A stretch of DNA of 64,000 bases from Coffea arabica (GCF_036785885.1 NC_092316.1:51469001-51533000), one strand, 5' to 3'. Counted from the stretch's first letter, positions 12,501 through 25,488 are shown. The notes: generated from the letters alone by a model not told the origin. Numbers and translations: made by a program.

Positions 12501-13189
12501 GAACCCCAGGGGAAACTTAACCCCAAATGGGAGGGACCCTACCGTGTTGTTGAATCCAGCCAAAATGGATATTGTAAACTAGCTTACTGAGATGGTTCCC
12601 GGGTGCCCCGAACTTGGCACGCTGAGAACCTTAAGTTGTATTACCCTTGAAGGGTACGTGTTCTTAAATCTCACTTCTTTAAGTTATTTCTCACTCGTTC
12701 TTATTTTACAAGTGACAAATAAAGGGACAAAGCAGTAGTCAAAAGAAGAAAAGAAGAAAACTGAACTCAATCAGAAAAAAGGCAAAAATATGCAAGAACA
12801 AAAAGTCAATTTTACTTAAACACGAAGGCAAAAGGGCGAGGTTATCCATGACCTCGGCCCCAAGGATACAAAAGTGAAAGGTCGAAGTCATTTACGACCT
12901 ATGACTTCGGCCTTCCAATACAAAAAGAGTGCTCTTAAGCACTCCCTATCCCGGCATCCTGACCCCCCGTGGTCTCGCCTCCTGCCTCGGCACCCTGTCA
13001 TCCCTCAGCTCTTCCGCCGGCTTGGCCCCCTTCAGCACTGTCACCGTTCAGCTCGAACTCCTGGAACCACTTGTTGAATTCAGCCCGGACTTCGGCCAGG
13101 TCTTTTCCAGTCTGGATGCCTTCACCCACACGGTCGCATAGCTCCTTGGCATCCTCATTGTAGTGTGAACTACTCTGAAGGGACTCCAG

Positions 13190-15148
13190 CTATTCAGAGG
13201 AAAGGAAGGATGCCGCATCATTGATGGCCGACGTGTAGCCGAACATGAAGCTCGGCCGGGTAAACTCACCGAGGTCACGGATGAAGGGCTCCGATTTCCG
13301 AAATGCCTCCACGGCGGTTACCCCGGCCTCGTCTATTGCTGCCTTGGTCGACTCTTCCTCTTGGGCTCTCCTCCTTCTCTCCTCCTCAAGAGCGGTCACC
13401 AGGGAATTATTCGCGACTTCGGCCTTCTTATTAGCCGCCATGGCCTTGTCGCGCTCTAGCTCGGTGGCCTTCAATTTCTCTTCCAGTTCGGCAATTTTTC
13501 TCTGGAGCTCGGCAGGTGGCTCATAGTTTTCCATGAGCTTTCCATACCGTTGGATCATCTCGGCAAAAAAGGTCATGGTGGAAACCCATGACACCGAGGT
13601 GCTTTGCATCAATTCCCCTGCTGAGAGCTTCCTGGCATAAGTGCTGTTCCGTGGCAGCACCAAGTGCACCAAAAGCTCTTGAGCGACCAGGGGATTCTTG
13701 CAGCGGTCGTTGACATTGAGATCCCACTCCGGGCACCAATGTGATCCGGAGTGCCTTTTGTCCTCCTCGGCTGCTTTGGAGGGCACATGGTGGAGTTGAA
13801 CAAAGATGACCCCGTGACGAGGTTCTTTGGGAATACAGTCACACCTTGACCTTGGGGGGGAGTGGCAATTGTGACCCCGCGAGAAGGAATTCCCACAGGA
13901 ATCGCCGAGGCTCGGGAACCTCCCGGAGTGGCCAAAGTGTGCGAGCCCTCGCCCACGATCAGCAAGGCAGGCTCGCGGTCGTCCCTCGCCGCGGTGGTCT
14001 TCTTAGCTGGCCTGGTAGAGGGCTCAGCGGCATCCTTGCGCTTTTTGGGAGCTCTCTTGACCACCTCGACATCTCCCGAGGTTATCAGGTCGGAAATGTT
14101 CGTCACTGCAAAGCATGAAGAAGAGTTAGTTAGAATTCAAGAAAGATAAACAAAAAGGGAAGAAAGGGAAAATACAAGGTCTGTGGAGCCTAGTCGAGAG
14201 TAAGACGGGCTGGTCAGAGCTCGTCAGGGCTCGACTGATCCCGCCTTCCACGAGCACCACTTCGGGGAAGTCCCAGCAGTTTATCCTGAGGCCCGACCCC
14301 GTTAACTTCTGGAAGTTACGCTCTTCTAACTTCCCTGGAGATGTCTCTTTGACCGAGGTGGGAGGCCTCCACCAGAATCCGCGAGGGAAGTCATCGGCCG
14401 AGACGAAGAAGAAATTTTGCTTCCACTCCTTTATTGAGATCGGAGCATCAACCACCAGTTTCGGAACTTTGTTGCCGAAATAGAACCATTCTTTTTCACT
14501 TCCGCTGTTCTTGAGTGAGTAACAGCGGCGAAAGAGGTTGACCGAAGGTTCTATTTCCTAATGTCGGCAAAGTAGCTGGAAGCCGACGACAATGCGGATG
14601 GCGTTGGGGGTGAGTTGAGTGATTTTCACCCCCCAGTACCTCAAGTAATCCCGAAGAAACCTCGTCGTGGGCACTCTGAGCCCGGCCTCCAACTGTTCCT
14701 GATAGATAGCCACCCTGCCCTTTGGTGGCAGTGCGGCTGACTGGTGCGGCTGGGGTATGTAAATGCTATAATCTCTTCTCCAGGGATACCTGCGGACCAC
14801 CTCGGCTATTGAGGCTTGTCCCATAACACTACTGAAGAATGGCATCTGGCCGTAGTTGAGAGTTGCCACGTTTGGAGGAGTGGAAGGTTCTTGTACTCCC
14901 TCGTCTCTAGGGATCTCAATTCCGAGGTCATCATTGTATAGGACCTCGGGCTCGATCTCGATCTCTTCGAGCTGCACTTCAGCCGCCTCAACTCGGAGTG
15001 ATGCCTCGGCACCTCCTTCCTCAGCTCGGTGAGACGTCTCCGTGCCTCCGCCCTCGGACGCGGTCCTTTCCTGGGAGGGGTCAGGCCTCTCTGCCTCGGT
15101 GAAATCAGGCCTCACTGTTTCTTTATGCGTACGAGCTGTTCTAGCCAT
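13190..15148 (-). CDS. Antisense coding region of the Tat element (Transposase_28-like, fossil)
   Basis: Between integrase and the 3' LTR the coding sense is on the minus strand. The upstream part (about 15148-14558) begins with a Glu/Ser/Thr-rich stretch and contains KGRVAIYQEQLEAGLRVP...VVGFQLLCR. That is the pattern of the plant 'putative gypsy type transposon' domain (PF04195, recalled from memory). Further on (about 13786-13190) a heptad-rich coiled coil is visible (LQRKIAELEEKLKATELE). Antisense genes in this position are known from Grande and Retand elements. Their function is unknown. Confidence 0.7.
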
Positions 15149-15570
15149 TATCAGAAGAGGAAGAAGTGAACTTACTTAGAAGATGTGATTCGAAGGGAGT
15201 GCTGAAGAAGATGTGGTTTAGAAGGATTGCCGAAGTGAAACGACGAAGAAACAGAGCTCTGGGGTGATTCACGATTTTTGGTAAAGCATGAAACGGTAAA
15301 AAGGGGACCTATTTATAGGCACCCAGGGGAACAGTGAAGAGGCGCGTTCTCTCTCTCTCCTCATTAATGAAAAGGCTGTCCGTCTGCCCCCAGTTTCGCG
15401 TCTGTTCATGCACCTGCCGCTCAGATTGACAGCCATTGCGTCGATCCCTCAGTAGTCCCATCCGCGCAGTCATGATTACTGCATCTCGTGTCTTATACGC
15501 TTATCAGCTTCGGGAAGTAACGACTTCGGGAGACTACGACCTCGTCTTCCTCGAAACTTGGGGGGCTTAG

Positions 15571-16154
15571 TGAGGATGGTCATTTCGGCTCGGATCTTCC
15601 GAGACCTCATCCGGTGGTGCCTCCTGAAGGACCACCTCGGCCATTATTCACCCAGGAAGTCGACACCCATACTACCACCTCGTCTTAGACCTTCAGGTCG
15701 GTTGCCGATGTGGCGGCTGATTAATAATGCCTGCAGAGGGTAGGAGATGACGTCTGACACCTGACGACTGGCGGACTGACACCCTGACATGCCGTCCGAA
15801 CCTGGCGAAGATCCTGCCACACCCTGTCACAAAGACAGTCAAATCAACTTGATATTCCATCATGTCAAATCCCTGGGAACCTGTGCAGATAGTCTCCCTC
15901 TCTCCAGGTGATTCCCTATAAATACCCAACGTCTCTCCCAAGGAGGGGGATGACCAATTTCTGGTAGAACACTATCTCCACTCATTGCTTTCTTACTTCT
16001 CTATATCCGAACTAACTTAAGTTTCGGAGTTGTACCGGGGAATCTAGCCCCTTTTCTTATCCAAGTAGGTGACTTCGTCCAAGAGAGTTTCCCAAGGTAA
16101 AGTATTCCTCCACCCGAGGGGACTCACTCCTGCGGGCCGAAAATCACCTCTTCA
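15571..16154 (+). repeat. 3' LTR of the Tat-lineage element
   Basis: 584 bp, near-identical to the 5' LTR. A purine-rich tract (aacttgggggg) lies a few bases upstream as the plus-strand primer. Confidence 0.93.
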
Positions 16155-16475
16155 GTTAGCAAATCAAATTATTTTAAATTAGTATTTGGATGATCTCTTG
16201 AATTTGTAAAGCTTCCATACCATTCTAACTATATTGAAAGTTTTCAAATTTTAGCACATGGCATGAGTCAAATAATGCTGATCCAAATTGAAAAAATAAA
16301 ATATCAATAAAAAATGGTTTAAGAGAGCATTATATTTTGCCAACAGATATAGCACAGATTAGCAAAATGACTAAAACACAGAAATGACATTTGTACCTAG
16401 GAGTACAAACAAAACAATGATCAATGAATATGATATTCATAACGCTTTGGCATCAAAAGATTTTTTTCTATATTA

Positions 16476-16770
16476 GGTCGCAATCTAGTGGATAATGATT
16501 CGCAAGAAAATTGGCTTCATAAGTGGATCCTACTTCAATTTGATATGGACTGCAGTCTAATGGATAATGACTCATAAAAAGTTTTGGTTCTAGAAGTGGT
16601 TCACACCTTAGGATGATTTTTTTTTATGGGCTGTGGTTTAGTGAAAAGCGTCCTATAAAAGAATTGGCTTTACAAATGAGTCCTATCTTACAGGTTTTTC
16701 TATCACGGACCTCGATCTAGTGGACAACATCACATAATAGAATTTGGTCTTACAAGTGTATCATGCCCTT
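16476..16770 (+). repeat. Diverged minisatellite, about four units of 70-80 bp
   Basis: Units start near 16476, 16547, 16628 and 16706. Each carries an 'atctagtggataat...aagtggatcctac'-like core. The right arm holds the mirror image (20395-20438 continuing at 25866-26020), so the minisatellite is older than the palindrome. Confidence 0.6.
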
Positions 16771-17045
16771 ACTAAAAAAATATAGTTCCTTCAAAAAAAT
16801 TTCTAGCAAAAGAGAAATGAAATTTAAGAAGCAAAGATAGAAAGAAATTCGAACCTAGAACCTTTAAACCCTCGATTCTCAACCTTGACTACTAATCAAT
16901 GCCTCCTCAACCAAATAAATTTTAGTTTCCTAGCAGATTTCTTATAAAATGACAACGTTGCTCTTTACAAGTCAAAGATTGAAATTTGAAAGTATTGTGG
17001 AAAGTGTAAATGTGTCATTTCATAAATGCTTTACTATGCTATGAC

Positions 17046-17225
17046 ACACGGGATCCTCAGTACCACTTTTTCGGTGGCAATTCAGTGTCACTTCTATATT
17101 TATATCAAAGTGTCATATTTATTTAATTTGTCATATATTGTTTATTTAAATTTCTTCTACCATTACGTGATTAGTGGAATTAGTACTGGATTTGGCACCG
17201 AACAGTGGCACAAAGGATCCCAATT
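17046..17225. mobile_element. Small TIR element in the left arm
   Basis: 'gggatcctcagtaccac' and, inverted, 'gggatcctttgtgccac' face each other about 165 bp apart. The mirror site in the right arm (near 20000) reads straight through. The target duplication is unclear. Confidence 0.45.
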
Positions 17226-17249
17226 AATACTATGGAACTAAGTGCTTTA

Positions 17250-19510
17250 GCATTGTCACTAGCCAACGAAGATAAATGTAAATTCTGTCGAACACTATTG
17301 TATTACAATGAAAATGGAGAAAAGCAATAAAATTTATCTTATGAGAACCTTTGCCTATCAGTTGAAGAAGCCAACTACTGGCCTAATTCAGACTACATAG
17401 CTAGGTCTTGGGTGCTCAAATACTTTTTCTCTGTGAAATGAGTCAAGAGAAACTTCGAAATTCAAGTCAATTGCCAAATCATAGCTAGATTTTGCAGCAA
17501 AACTTGTGCAATTAGCATTGTGAACACGGGTCCTTATGAAAATGTCACCAAGTCTTCTGATATATTCATCTGCACAGGTGAAGCGGGAAATCCAGACGTT
17601 ACGCATAAGAAGCCCAGGGACCAAAAATGGTTACGGGGAACCTTGCTTTGAAGAACAACACTTCAATTTGGTAAGAGATCAATTTGGTAAGTTGGCATTC
17701 AAGACTGAAATGAAAGGTTGGTGGTTTTTAGAACAACACTTCAAAATTTTGTGGTTTTTAGAAGAAAACAATGATAGTAAGCAATTTCAGACACTTAATT
17801 TGTTGTCCAAATGCTCAAAAAAACTTTCTGTACTTCTGTATATGATAATTGTATACTGATTAATGTAAATTATTGTGAGATCATTAGGCAACTTCTCTCA
17901 CTTATTTTATGCTTGAATTAAAATTTAAAGATTAGTAGCATTTTGAGCCAAAGTAAAAAAAAAAAAAAAGGGTTAATGCCGAACCCACCCACACGCCAGT
18001 CACCTAAATTTTAGGTCTCGCTATCCTTTTTCCTTCTTCCTTGTCACCAAAATTCGTTCATTATACTCTTTCTTCTTGTTTTCCCAATTGGAACGCTCAG
18101 CCCCCATTAGTTGTTCATTAATTAAGTGAAAGGAAATGGTCTTGGGATAATTTCACGAACTTCCGTTGACGTTTTTAATAATTTTGGAGAACTCTCCTCA
18201 AGTTTCAAAAATTATACGTACCTTCCTAGCTTTTACTGTTCATCTAACACTGTAAAGGAAAGAGGGAACATGTGAGGGAGAGAGATGGAATCGTTAGTTG
18301 TGAACACGAAATGTAGGGTTATTTTATCCTTTTTTTTTCTTTTTATTAGTTGTATATATATATCTCATAGTGTAAATTACATATTAAATGAAGTCCAATA
18401 TAATCATTTTCCCATACTAAGGAGGATAGGTTTAATTTTTATAATCTAAGAGAAGTTAAGTAAAATTATGCAGTTGTCATTGTACACGGAAACTAGTGCG
18501 GTGCTAAAACTTGTGCTGTGCCTATAGCATTAACCTTTACTTGTTTTCGAGCAAGACTCACCTTATCTTATTGTAAGCTAAACTAGATTTATTTTCTTTG
18601 ATGTGCTCATTCTATTATATACCGTGCCTTACAAAATAAAAAAAAAAATTCAATCAGTAGACTGTTTTCCTTACTAATTTCAGGTGAAGAACTTTAGTCA
18701 AATGACCAAAAGTATAATATAATGGCTGGTTCTAGTCTCTTGGATACTCCTTAAGACATGAAATTTACCATTTGAATGGGCATCTTTATATTCATTACTT
18801 TCCTTACATTCACATAATTTTCCAAAATAGTCACATTTAAAAAAAAAAAAAATAGTTCCTCGCCCTGTAAAGCACTTGCTAGACAAGCCTTTGGCCGCCA
18901 AAAAAATTCAGTTAATAAATTAAAATTTGTTCTTAATTAAAGGTCAATTGTAGCACAATTTGCACATCCAGAGAAGCTTTGGGTTCAAATCTAACTATTT
19001 TTAATATTTTCTCGTCATCTACGAACACCAAATCTTCCAATAAACTTTATTTGTAATTTAGTAGAATAATAAATTTGGTAAGAAATGAATATCAGTTCAA
19101 CCCAAATATGGCAATTGAAAAATACCGTGCTGGAAAATCGGGAGAGACACGTCGGGAACATATATATATAGGTGTAACCACCTAACCTAACATTGAGAGC
19201 GTACTAGCAGCTTAGCTCACTAGATCTTAAAGAAAGTTCAAGAATATTTTTTCAAGGTTAGTGGAGTTTTTCAATGATGATTCCATCTTAGCTCTTGAAT
19301 TATGTAAAAAAACTAATTTTTTCCTTTTTTTTTTTTTTACTCAGAGGCAAATATCTCATCACCTGTTACTCTTTCCCATTCTTGTCAATTTCATGAAGGA
19401 GCGTTCATATTTTGGTAGGTCTAATATATATTTCAAGAATTTGTACGCGATCATGGTATTTAGATGCCTTCATATGTGCTTTGTCTTACATAAGCTGTAT
19501 TCATATGTGG
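17250..19510. other. Unique centre of the palindrome, no recognised gene
   Basis: Single-copy sequence between the arms. Small open frames (17388-17624 minus, 17536-17859 plus, 18698-18901 minus) show no motif I recognise and are probably chance. About 18130-18250 resembles the 'aatttctgaaacctcccctgagg'-type repeat also present in every tRNA unit. A TATA-like 'acatatatatatagg' sits at about 19158-19172, with no convincing coding sequence after it. Confidence 0.4.
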
Positions 19511-19514
19511 GGTT

Positions 19515-19770
19515 CTTTTTTTTTTTTCGAGAAACGACAACTGTTGTATAACCTAATCTATTCTACACTAAGGGAAGAAGGCAGACCTAAGGAGATCCAG
19601 GGATAATCCGGAAAGAACTGAACCACCATCGGACCAAACGGGTGCACAACACACCCGCCTGAATTTTTTGAAGCAAACCACTTAAATGTGGCATTTTGGT
19701 GGGAGGCAAGGTTTGAGCCCTTACCTCCCACCCCACCAAGCTAGGTGGTGGCCACCAGCCCAAAGGCTGG
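19515..19770 (-). mobile_element. tRNA-derived SINE, copy 1
   Basis: Read on the minus strand: an A-box-like TAGCTTGGTGGG, a B-box-like GGCTCAAACC about 30 bases on, a body with 'gtgcacccgtttgg' and 'gatggtggttca', and a 3' A-tract (seen as T-run at about 19508-19528 on the plus strand). A second copy is at 48650-48905 and a 3' fragment at 52530-52630. Target duplications are not clear. Confidence 0.6.
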
Positions 19771-20438
19771 TTTATGGAACATGATCCTAAATTGTTTTTT
19801 CAGTTTAAGGGAGAGCGTAATTGTTAGAAGAGGAAATGAGGAAGGGGAAAGATATGAAAGTCAAATTAGAAATCTCACCGTCATCTAACTAATATCCTCC
19901 TTATTGTATCTGAGTACCTGAACCTTTCTGCTTCAAAAAATGGCTGCATGATTTCAATTTTAAAGTTTTCTTGCTAAAGCACTTTGTTCCATAGCATAGA
20001 AAAGTATTTATGAAATGACACATTTGCCGTCTCCACAATACTTTTAACCTTTAACTAGTAAAGAGCACGAATGACATTTTATAAGAAATCTGCTATATAT
20101 GAAACTAAAATTTAGATATGTCAATGTCGTTTGCTCTACTCATTTTCTAGACGCATGCGAGAGACTTACTTATCCTGATTGGAAGGATAAGTGAAACTTT
20201 ATTTGTTATATAGTTTGGTTGAGGAGGTTTTGATTTAGTAGTTAAGGTTGAGACTCCAGAATCTAAAGATTTCGAGTTTAAATCTCTTTATATTTCTTAA
20301 ATCTCTCTCCTTTCTTGCAAAAAAAAAAAAGTGAAAGGAACTATATTTATTTTCTTTCATGTGCCAATCCTACTATGGACTTACCTCACAATAAAGGCAT
20401 GATACACTTGTAAGACCGAATTCTATTATGAGATACTG

Positions 20439-20810
20439 TGTCAAGCTGCTAAACCCAGGCTTTTAAGTGAATAAGGGCTCAATTTGGGTATTAGTCAGTT
20501 AAGTTCATCAGATTAGCAAGACGATGTCATTTAGGCACCACTTAAGCACTATCATATGGTGTCGTTCCAATTAATGGACTTCAGGTAGTTAGTCCGTTGA
20601 TCAGTTAGCTGTCAGGTTGTTAGAATTGGTTATAAGATGGGTCCCATGCTGATGAATGTAACAATACAGATACTGAATTCATTTTCCTATTTCTGATTTC
20701 TTTTCTCTCTCTCTTTCTCTCCCTCTTTTGTTCTTCCCCAAACTCACTGATTCTCTTGAATCCATCAATCTAATTTCCATAATTCCAGAATTAGTCATGA
20801 GTTCGTGACA
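20439..20810 (+). repeat. 5' LTR of the chromovirus
   Basis: 372 bp, TG...CA, ending 'gttcgtgaca' immediately before the primer site. Confidence 0.93.
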
Positions 20811-20813
20811 AAG

Positions 20814-20826
20814 TGGTATCAGAGCA
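20814..20826 (+). promoter_or_regulatory. Primer-binding site, Met-tRNA type
   Basis: 'tggtatcagagca' matches the 3' end of plant initiator Met tRNA, the commonest plant LTR-element primer. Confidence 0.85.
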
Positions 20827-20855
20827 GCTGATCCTTGGAATCTATACCACGATCA

Positions 20856-23800
20856 ATGGCCGAAAGCACCAGGTTCCGCACCATCGAAGAACAGGTGAGA
20901 AAACAAGAAGCTAAGCTCCAGGAGCTAATGGAATCCTTGTAGGAATCTAATTCCGAGCAACAGCAAATCAAGAAGGACTTGAAGGTGGAGCTTGAAGAAA
21001 GCAACAGGCGAATGGAAAATTTGCTAGCAGGAATGGAGCAGAATTTCAACCAGGTCCTGGAGCAGAAATTCAGTGAGCTACTACTTAAGATGACTCCTGG
21101 GAAGGAGAAGGCAACTGAAGGAGGTAGCCGGATGGTAGATCAAGCACCACTTCTACCAACTCCACCAACTCATCAGAGGCTGCCAGTAGATTATGAGCCT
21201 CAGAGGATCTTCAGGAAGGATTGGAGTAAGTTTCAAATTCCAAACCCTCCTAAGATTGAATTGCAAATGTTTACTGGAAAAAATCCTAGGGAGTGGTTAC
21301 GAAAATGTAACAAATACTTTCTGAATTACCAAGTCCTTGATGAACACAAGATGGATGTAATTGAGATGTACTTAGAAGGCAAGGCTGACCGATGGTTTCA
21401 AGGAGTCAAAATGGAAAAATTTAAGCTTAGCTGGGAAGAATTTGGGGAACTACTCTGTCGCAAGTTTAATGACAGGTTTTGTAGGGATATAGTGGAAGAA
21501 TTTAATAAGTTGCAACAGTTAGGGAATGTGGAAGATTATCAGGAGAAGTTCGAAGAGTTGAAGGCCTTGATGCTGATAAAGAACCGAAACCTGGATGAGA
21601 ACTACTTCATCTCTAGCTTCATTAGTGGTCTGAAGGAGGAAATCAAGCCTATGATCAAGATGTTAAAACCTGTTACCCTGACTGAAGCATTTGAATTGTC
21701 TCAGTGGCAGGAGTGCTCATTGAAATTGCAGCACAAGAGCTATAAGGAGAATGTCAAACCTCTGGGAGAAAACAGGCTAGGGTTGACAAGGAGCACTATA
21801 ACCACTCACGGGACTGCTTCCTATAAAGTACCATTTACAACAGCCATAAATCTTCTAAAACGGGGAATTTGCAGGAAGGTACTAGGGATACTAGGAGACT
21901 GTTTGCACAAGAACTGCAGTTTAGGAGAAATAATGGATTGTGTTTCAAATGCGGAGAAAAATATGGGGTAGGACACCAATGTAAGATTGGCCATGTGAAC
22001 TGCATGATACTAGAAGAAGAGGAAGAAGCTACATTTGAAGATGCTGTGGGAGAACAGGATGAACATACTGGAAATCCTGGTCAGACCATGGAAATGTCCT
22101 TACATGCCTTATCTGAGGCCTTAAAGAGGAAAACCATAACACTCACGGGGGTTCTGAATGGAGAAGAGGTGCTCATCCTAGTTGATACTAGGACTTCTGA
22201 CAGCTTTATTAGCAGTGAGTTGGTTATTGGGATGGATATTAAATACCAGTGGGTGGATCAACCCTTCTCTGTTATTATGGGGAATGGAACTAGTGTTACC
22301 AGCAATGCTGTGTGTCCTGGGGTGCAGTGGGGTATTAACCAACACCAATTCAGGTTCGACCTCAAGGCAATGGAGTTAGGAGGATGGGATATCATACTAG
22401 GGGTGGACTGGATGACACACTTCAGCCCCATCACATTTGACTTCCAACAGCTTAGGATCTCCTTGCACCATGAAGGAGGGGAAATTCATCTACATAGGCA
22501 AGCAGACAACTGTGACTTGGACCTGATCAGGGGCAAGGACTTGAGAACATTCATTGAATACAAAAGACAGATGTGCATGGCCATGAGCTCTCAACTGAGT
22601 GAAGAGAGCAGAACAGATTCCACACCACTGGAAGTATAAGAACTGTTGCAGGATTATGAAGATATATTCCGAACACCCCACTCATTACCTCCAAGTAGAA
22701 GTGTGGATCATGAGATACCTCTTAAACCAGATGCTCAACCATTCAGACTCAAACCTTACAGATATTCTCATTGTCACAAGGAGGAAATAGAGAGGCAGGT
22801 GACTGAAATGCTACAGAGGGGCATTATCAAGCACAGCAACAGTCCATTTGCTTCTCCTGTGTTGTTGGTCAAGAAGAAAGAAGGCACCTGGAGATTCTGT
22901 GTGGACTACAGATAGCTAAACGAACTCACTATCAAGGACAGATTTCCAATACCCAATGTAGATGAGCTGCTGGATGAATTAGCAGGATCTATATTCAAAA
23001 CTAAATTGGATTTGACTGCAGGTTACCATCAGATCAAGGTCAAGCCACAGGACACTTTCAAGACAGCCTTCCAAACCCATTGTGGTCACTTTGAATTCCT
23101 GGTAATGCCCTTTGGCCTCACCAATGCTCCTGCAACTTTCCAGTCATTAATGAATCAGGTGTTCCAACCTTACCTGAGGAAATTCGTCCTAGTCTTCTTT
23201 GATGACATCTTAGTGTATAGCCCTACACCGGAGGATCACATCCAGCACTTGCGAATTGTGATGAATACATTGAGGGATAACCAATTATATGTGAAGAAAT
23301 CCAAATGTACATTTGCTCAGAAAAGAGTAGACTACTTGGGGCATACCATTACTGACAAAGGAGTTACCATGGATGACTCCAAGGTGAGTAGTATCTTGCA
23401 GTGGCCTGTACCACAAACTGTCAAAGAGTTGAGAGGATTCCTGGGGTTAACTAGCTACTACAGGAGGTTTATTAAGCACTACGGGCAGGTGTGCAAGCTC
23501 CTGACTGAACTGCTCAGAAAAGATAACTTTAGATGGAACACCAAGGCACAAGAATCCTTTGAGCACTTGAAGGAGTTGATGTGTTCAGCTCCAGTTCTTA
23601 GATTGCCAGACTTTAAGAAGGAATTTGTAGTTGAAACAGACGCCAGTGGAGGAGGAATTGGGGCAGTTCTGATGCAGGAAGGGCATCCCATTGCTTTCCT
23701 GAGTAAGGCACTGTCTCCAAGGAACTTAGGACTGTCAGTTTATGAGAAGGAACTCCTTGCCCTGGTAATGGCAGTTACAAAATGGAGATATTATCTGGTG

Positions 23801-25459
23801 GGGAGCCACTTTGTTATTCGAATTGATCATCAATCCTTAAAATATTTGCTGGATCAGAAACTGAACACTGCTCTCCAGCATAAATGGATGACAAAACTCA
23901 TGGGACTGGATTATGAGATACAATACAAAAAGGGAGTTGAGAACCAAGTTGCAGATGCCCTGTCTCGAAGATATGTAGCTGTTCCAGAACCTCCACTCAA
24001 CTCCTGCCTAGCTATTACTGCTGTGAGACCGGGTTGGATAGAGGAATTGCAGAAGAGTTATGAAGCAGATGAACATTGTCAAAACCTCATGGCTCAACTC
24101 CTATTGGATTCCACTGCTCAAACTGACTACACTCTAGTAGATGGAGTGCTGAGGTACAAAAGGAAAATCTATGTGGGGAGTGCCAGTAACATCAGGAATC
24201 AGATTCTTCAAGTGCTTCATGCCTCAGCGCTAGGAGGGTATTTAAGACAGAAAAACTGTTGGCAGAAGGTCAGGTCACTGTTCTACTGGCCAGGGATGAA
24301 ACAGGAGATGATCGCCATTGTACAGAACTGTGATACTTGCCAAAGGAGCAAATCTGAGAATGTACCTTATCCTGGTCTGCTGCAACCAATTCCAGTTCCC
24401 ACCCAGGCTTGGACTCACATTTCCATGGATTTCATTGAAAAACTACCTAAGTCACAAGGTTTTGATACCATACTAGTGGTAATTGATAGGTTCACTAAGT
24501 TTGGACATTTTATTAGGCTCACGCACCCTTTCACTGCCAAGGTGGTTGCACAAGTTTTCTTGGACAACATATACAGGATGCGTGGATTACCTGAGTCTAT
24601 CATCACTGACAGAGATAGGACCTTCACCAGTGGCTTTTGGAAGGAGCTGTTCAAGGTAATGGGAACAGAACTACACTACACCTCCTCTTACCACCCTCAA
24701 TCTGATGGTCAAAGTAAAAGACTCAATCAGTGTGTAGAAAACTACTTGAGGTGCATGACAGGAGAAATGCCCTCTCGGTGGAGCAAATGGCTGCCTATGG
24801 CTGAGTGGTGGTACAATTCTACCTATCACTCCAGCCTCAACATGACACCTTTTGAAGCACTGTTTGGCTATAAACCAGTGCCACTGTCATTAAGGCGTTA
24901 TCTAGATTCTGTAGTGCCTGCCGCAGCTAATATACTTCAGGAAAGAAACAGGATTTCTATCTGCATAAAGGACAACTTGATCAAGGCTCAACAAAGGATG
25001 AAGTACTTTGCTAATCAGCACAGGTCTAAAAGGGAATTTGCCGTGGGAGATTGGGTATTCCTGAAACTTCAACCCTATAGACAACAAACAGTGGCAGTAA
25101 AGAAATGCCTCAAACTGTCTGCCAAATATTTTGGCCCTTTCCAAGTGGAGGAAAGAGTTGGTTCAGTAGCTTATAGACTGAAGTTGCCAGCAGGTTCCAA
25201 AGTGCACCCTGTGTTTCATGTTTCATTACTTAAGAAGAAGGTCGGGCCAATGCAAGGGAGTTCTACCAAGCTACCAGAATTGGACACACAGGATCAATGT
25301 CCCTTGCAGCCAGAAGCAATCCTGCGCAGAAGAGTCATTTTGCGTAATGGACAAACTGTCATTCAGTTCTTGATTAAGTGGGAGCAACTGGAACCTGAAG
25401 AAGCTTCCTGGGAAGATAAATCCTTCATCGAGAGCCAGTTTCTTGCATTTCAGACTTGA
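20856..25459 (+). CDS. gag-pol region of the chromovirus (fossil)
   Basis: Parts in order: coiled-coil-like gag start, capsid core (about 21240-21730), zinc knuckle CFKCGEKYGVGHQC (about 21940-21985), protease (about 22150-22430), reverse transcriptase (about 22690-23370, FFDDIL near 23200), RNase H (about 23570-23960), integrase zinc-binding part and core (about 24220-24860, with MDFIEKLPKS and YHPQSDGQS), and a chromodomain at about 25310-25440 (FLIKWEQLEPEEASWED). The chromodomain is thought to steer integration towards H3K9-methylated chromatin. Confidence 0.88.
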
Positions 25460-25488
25460 GGACAAGTCTGTTCTTAAGGGGAAAGGAT

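Larger units (their letters stand above)
6549..16154 (+). mobile_element. Ty3/Gypsy LTR retrotransposon, Tat lineage, 9.6 kb (fossil)
   Basis: Full-length structure: LTRs at 6549-7133 and 15571-16154, a primer-binding region directly after the first LTR, a purine tract before the second, and perfect 5-bp target duplications GTTAG at 6544-6548 and 16155-16159. Part order is gag, protease, reverse transcriptase, RNase H, a second archaeal-type RNase H, integrase, then a long 3' region with antisense open frames. A second RNase H and an antisense coding region are features of the Tat clade (Retand/Grande/Ogre relatives). The LTRs differ at about a dozen sites (roughly 2%), which suggests insertion within about the last million years at usual plant rates. 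It carries a handful of breaks and is not expected to be active. It sits inside the left palindrome arm. Confidence 0.92.
2560..17250 (+). repeat. Left arm of giant imperfect palindrome
   Basis: Blocks of this arm recur as reverse complements in the right arm, in mirror order. About 2610-3340 matches 31640-30900; 3600-4260 matches 30500-29930; 4370-4990 matches 28990-28540; 5575-5730 matches 28450-28270; 6350-6400 matches 28180-28130; 6500-6548 plus 16160-16500 matches 26390-26000; 16700-17250 matches 20430-19950. The arm is interrupted by a Tat-lineage element (6549-16154) and by MITEs. Matching blocks differ by roughly 15-25% with many indels, so the duplication is old. Confidence 0.8.

Noticed and set aside
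17388-17859. Two overlapping frames in the palindrome centre
   Set aside because: Opposite strands, no recognised motif, no splice or promoter context that favours either.
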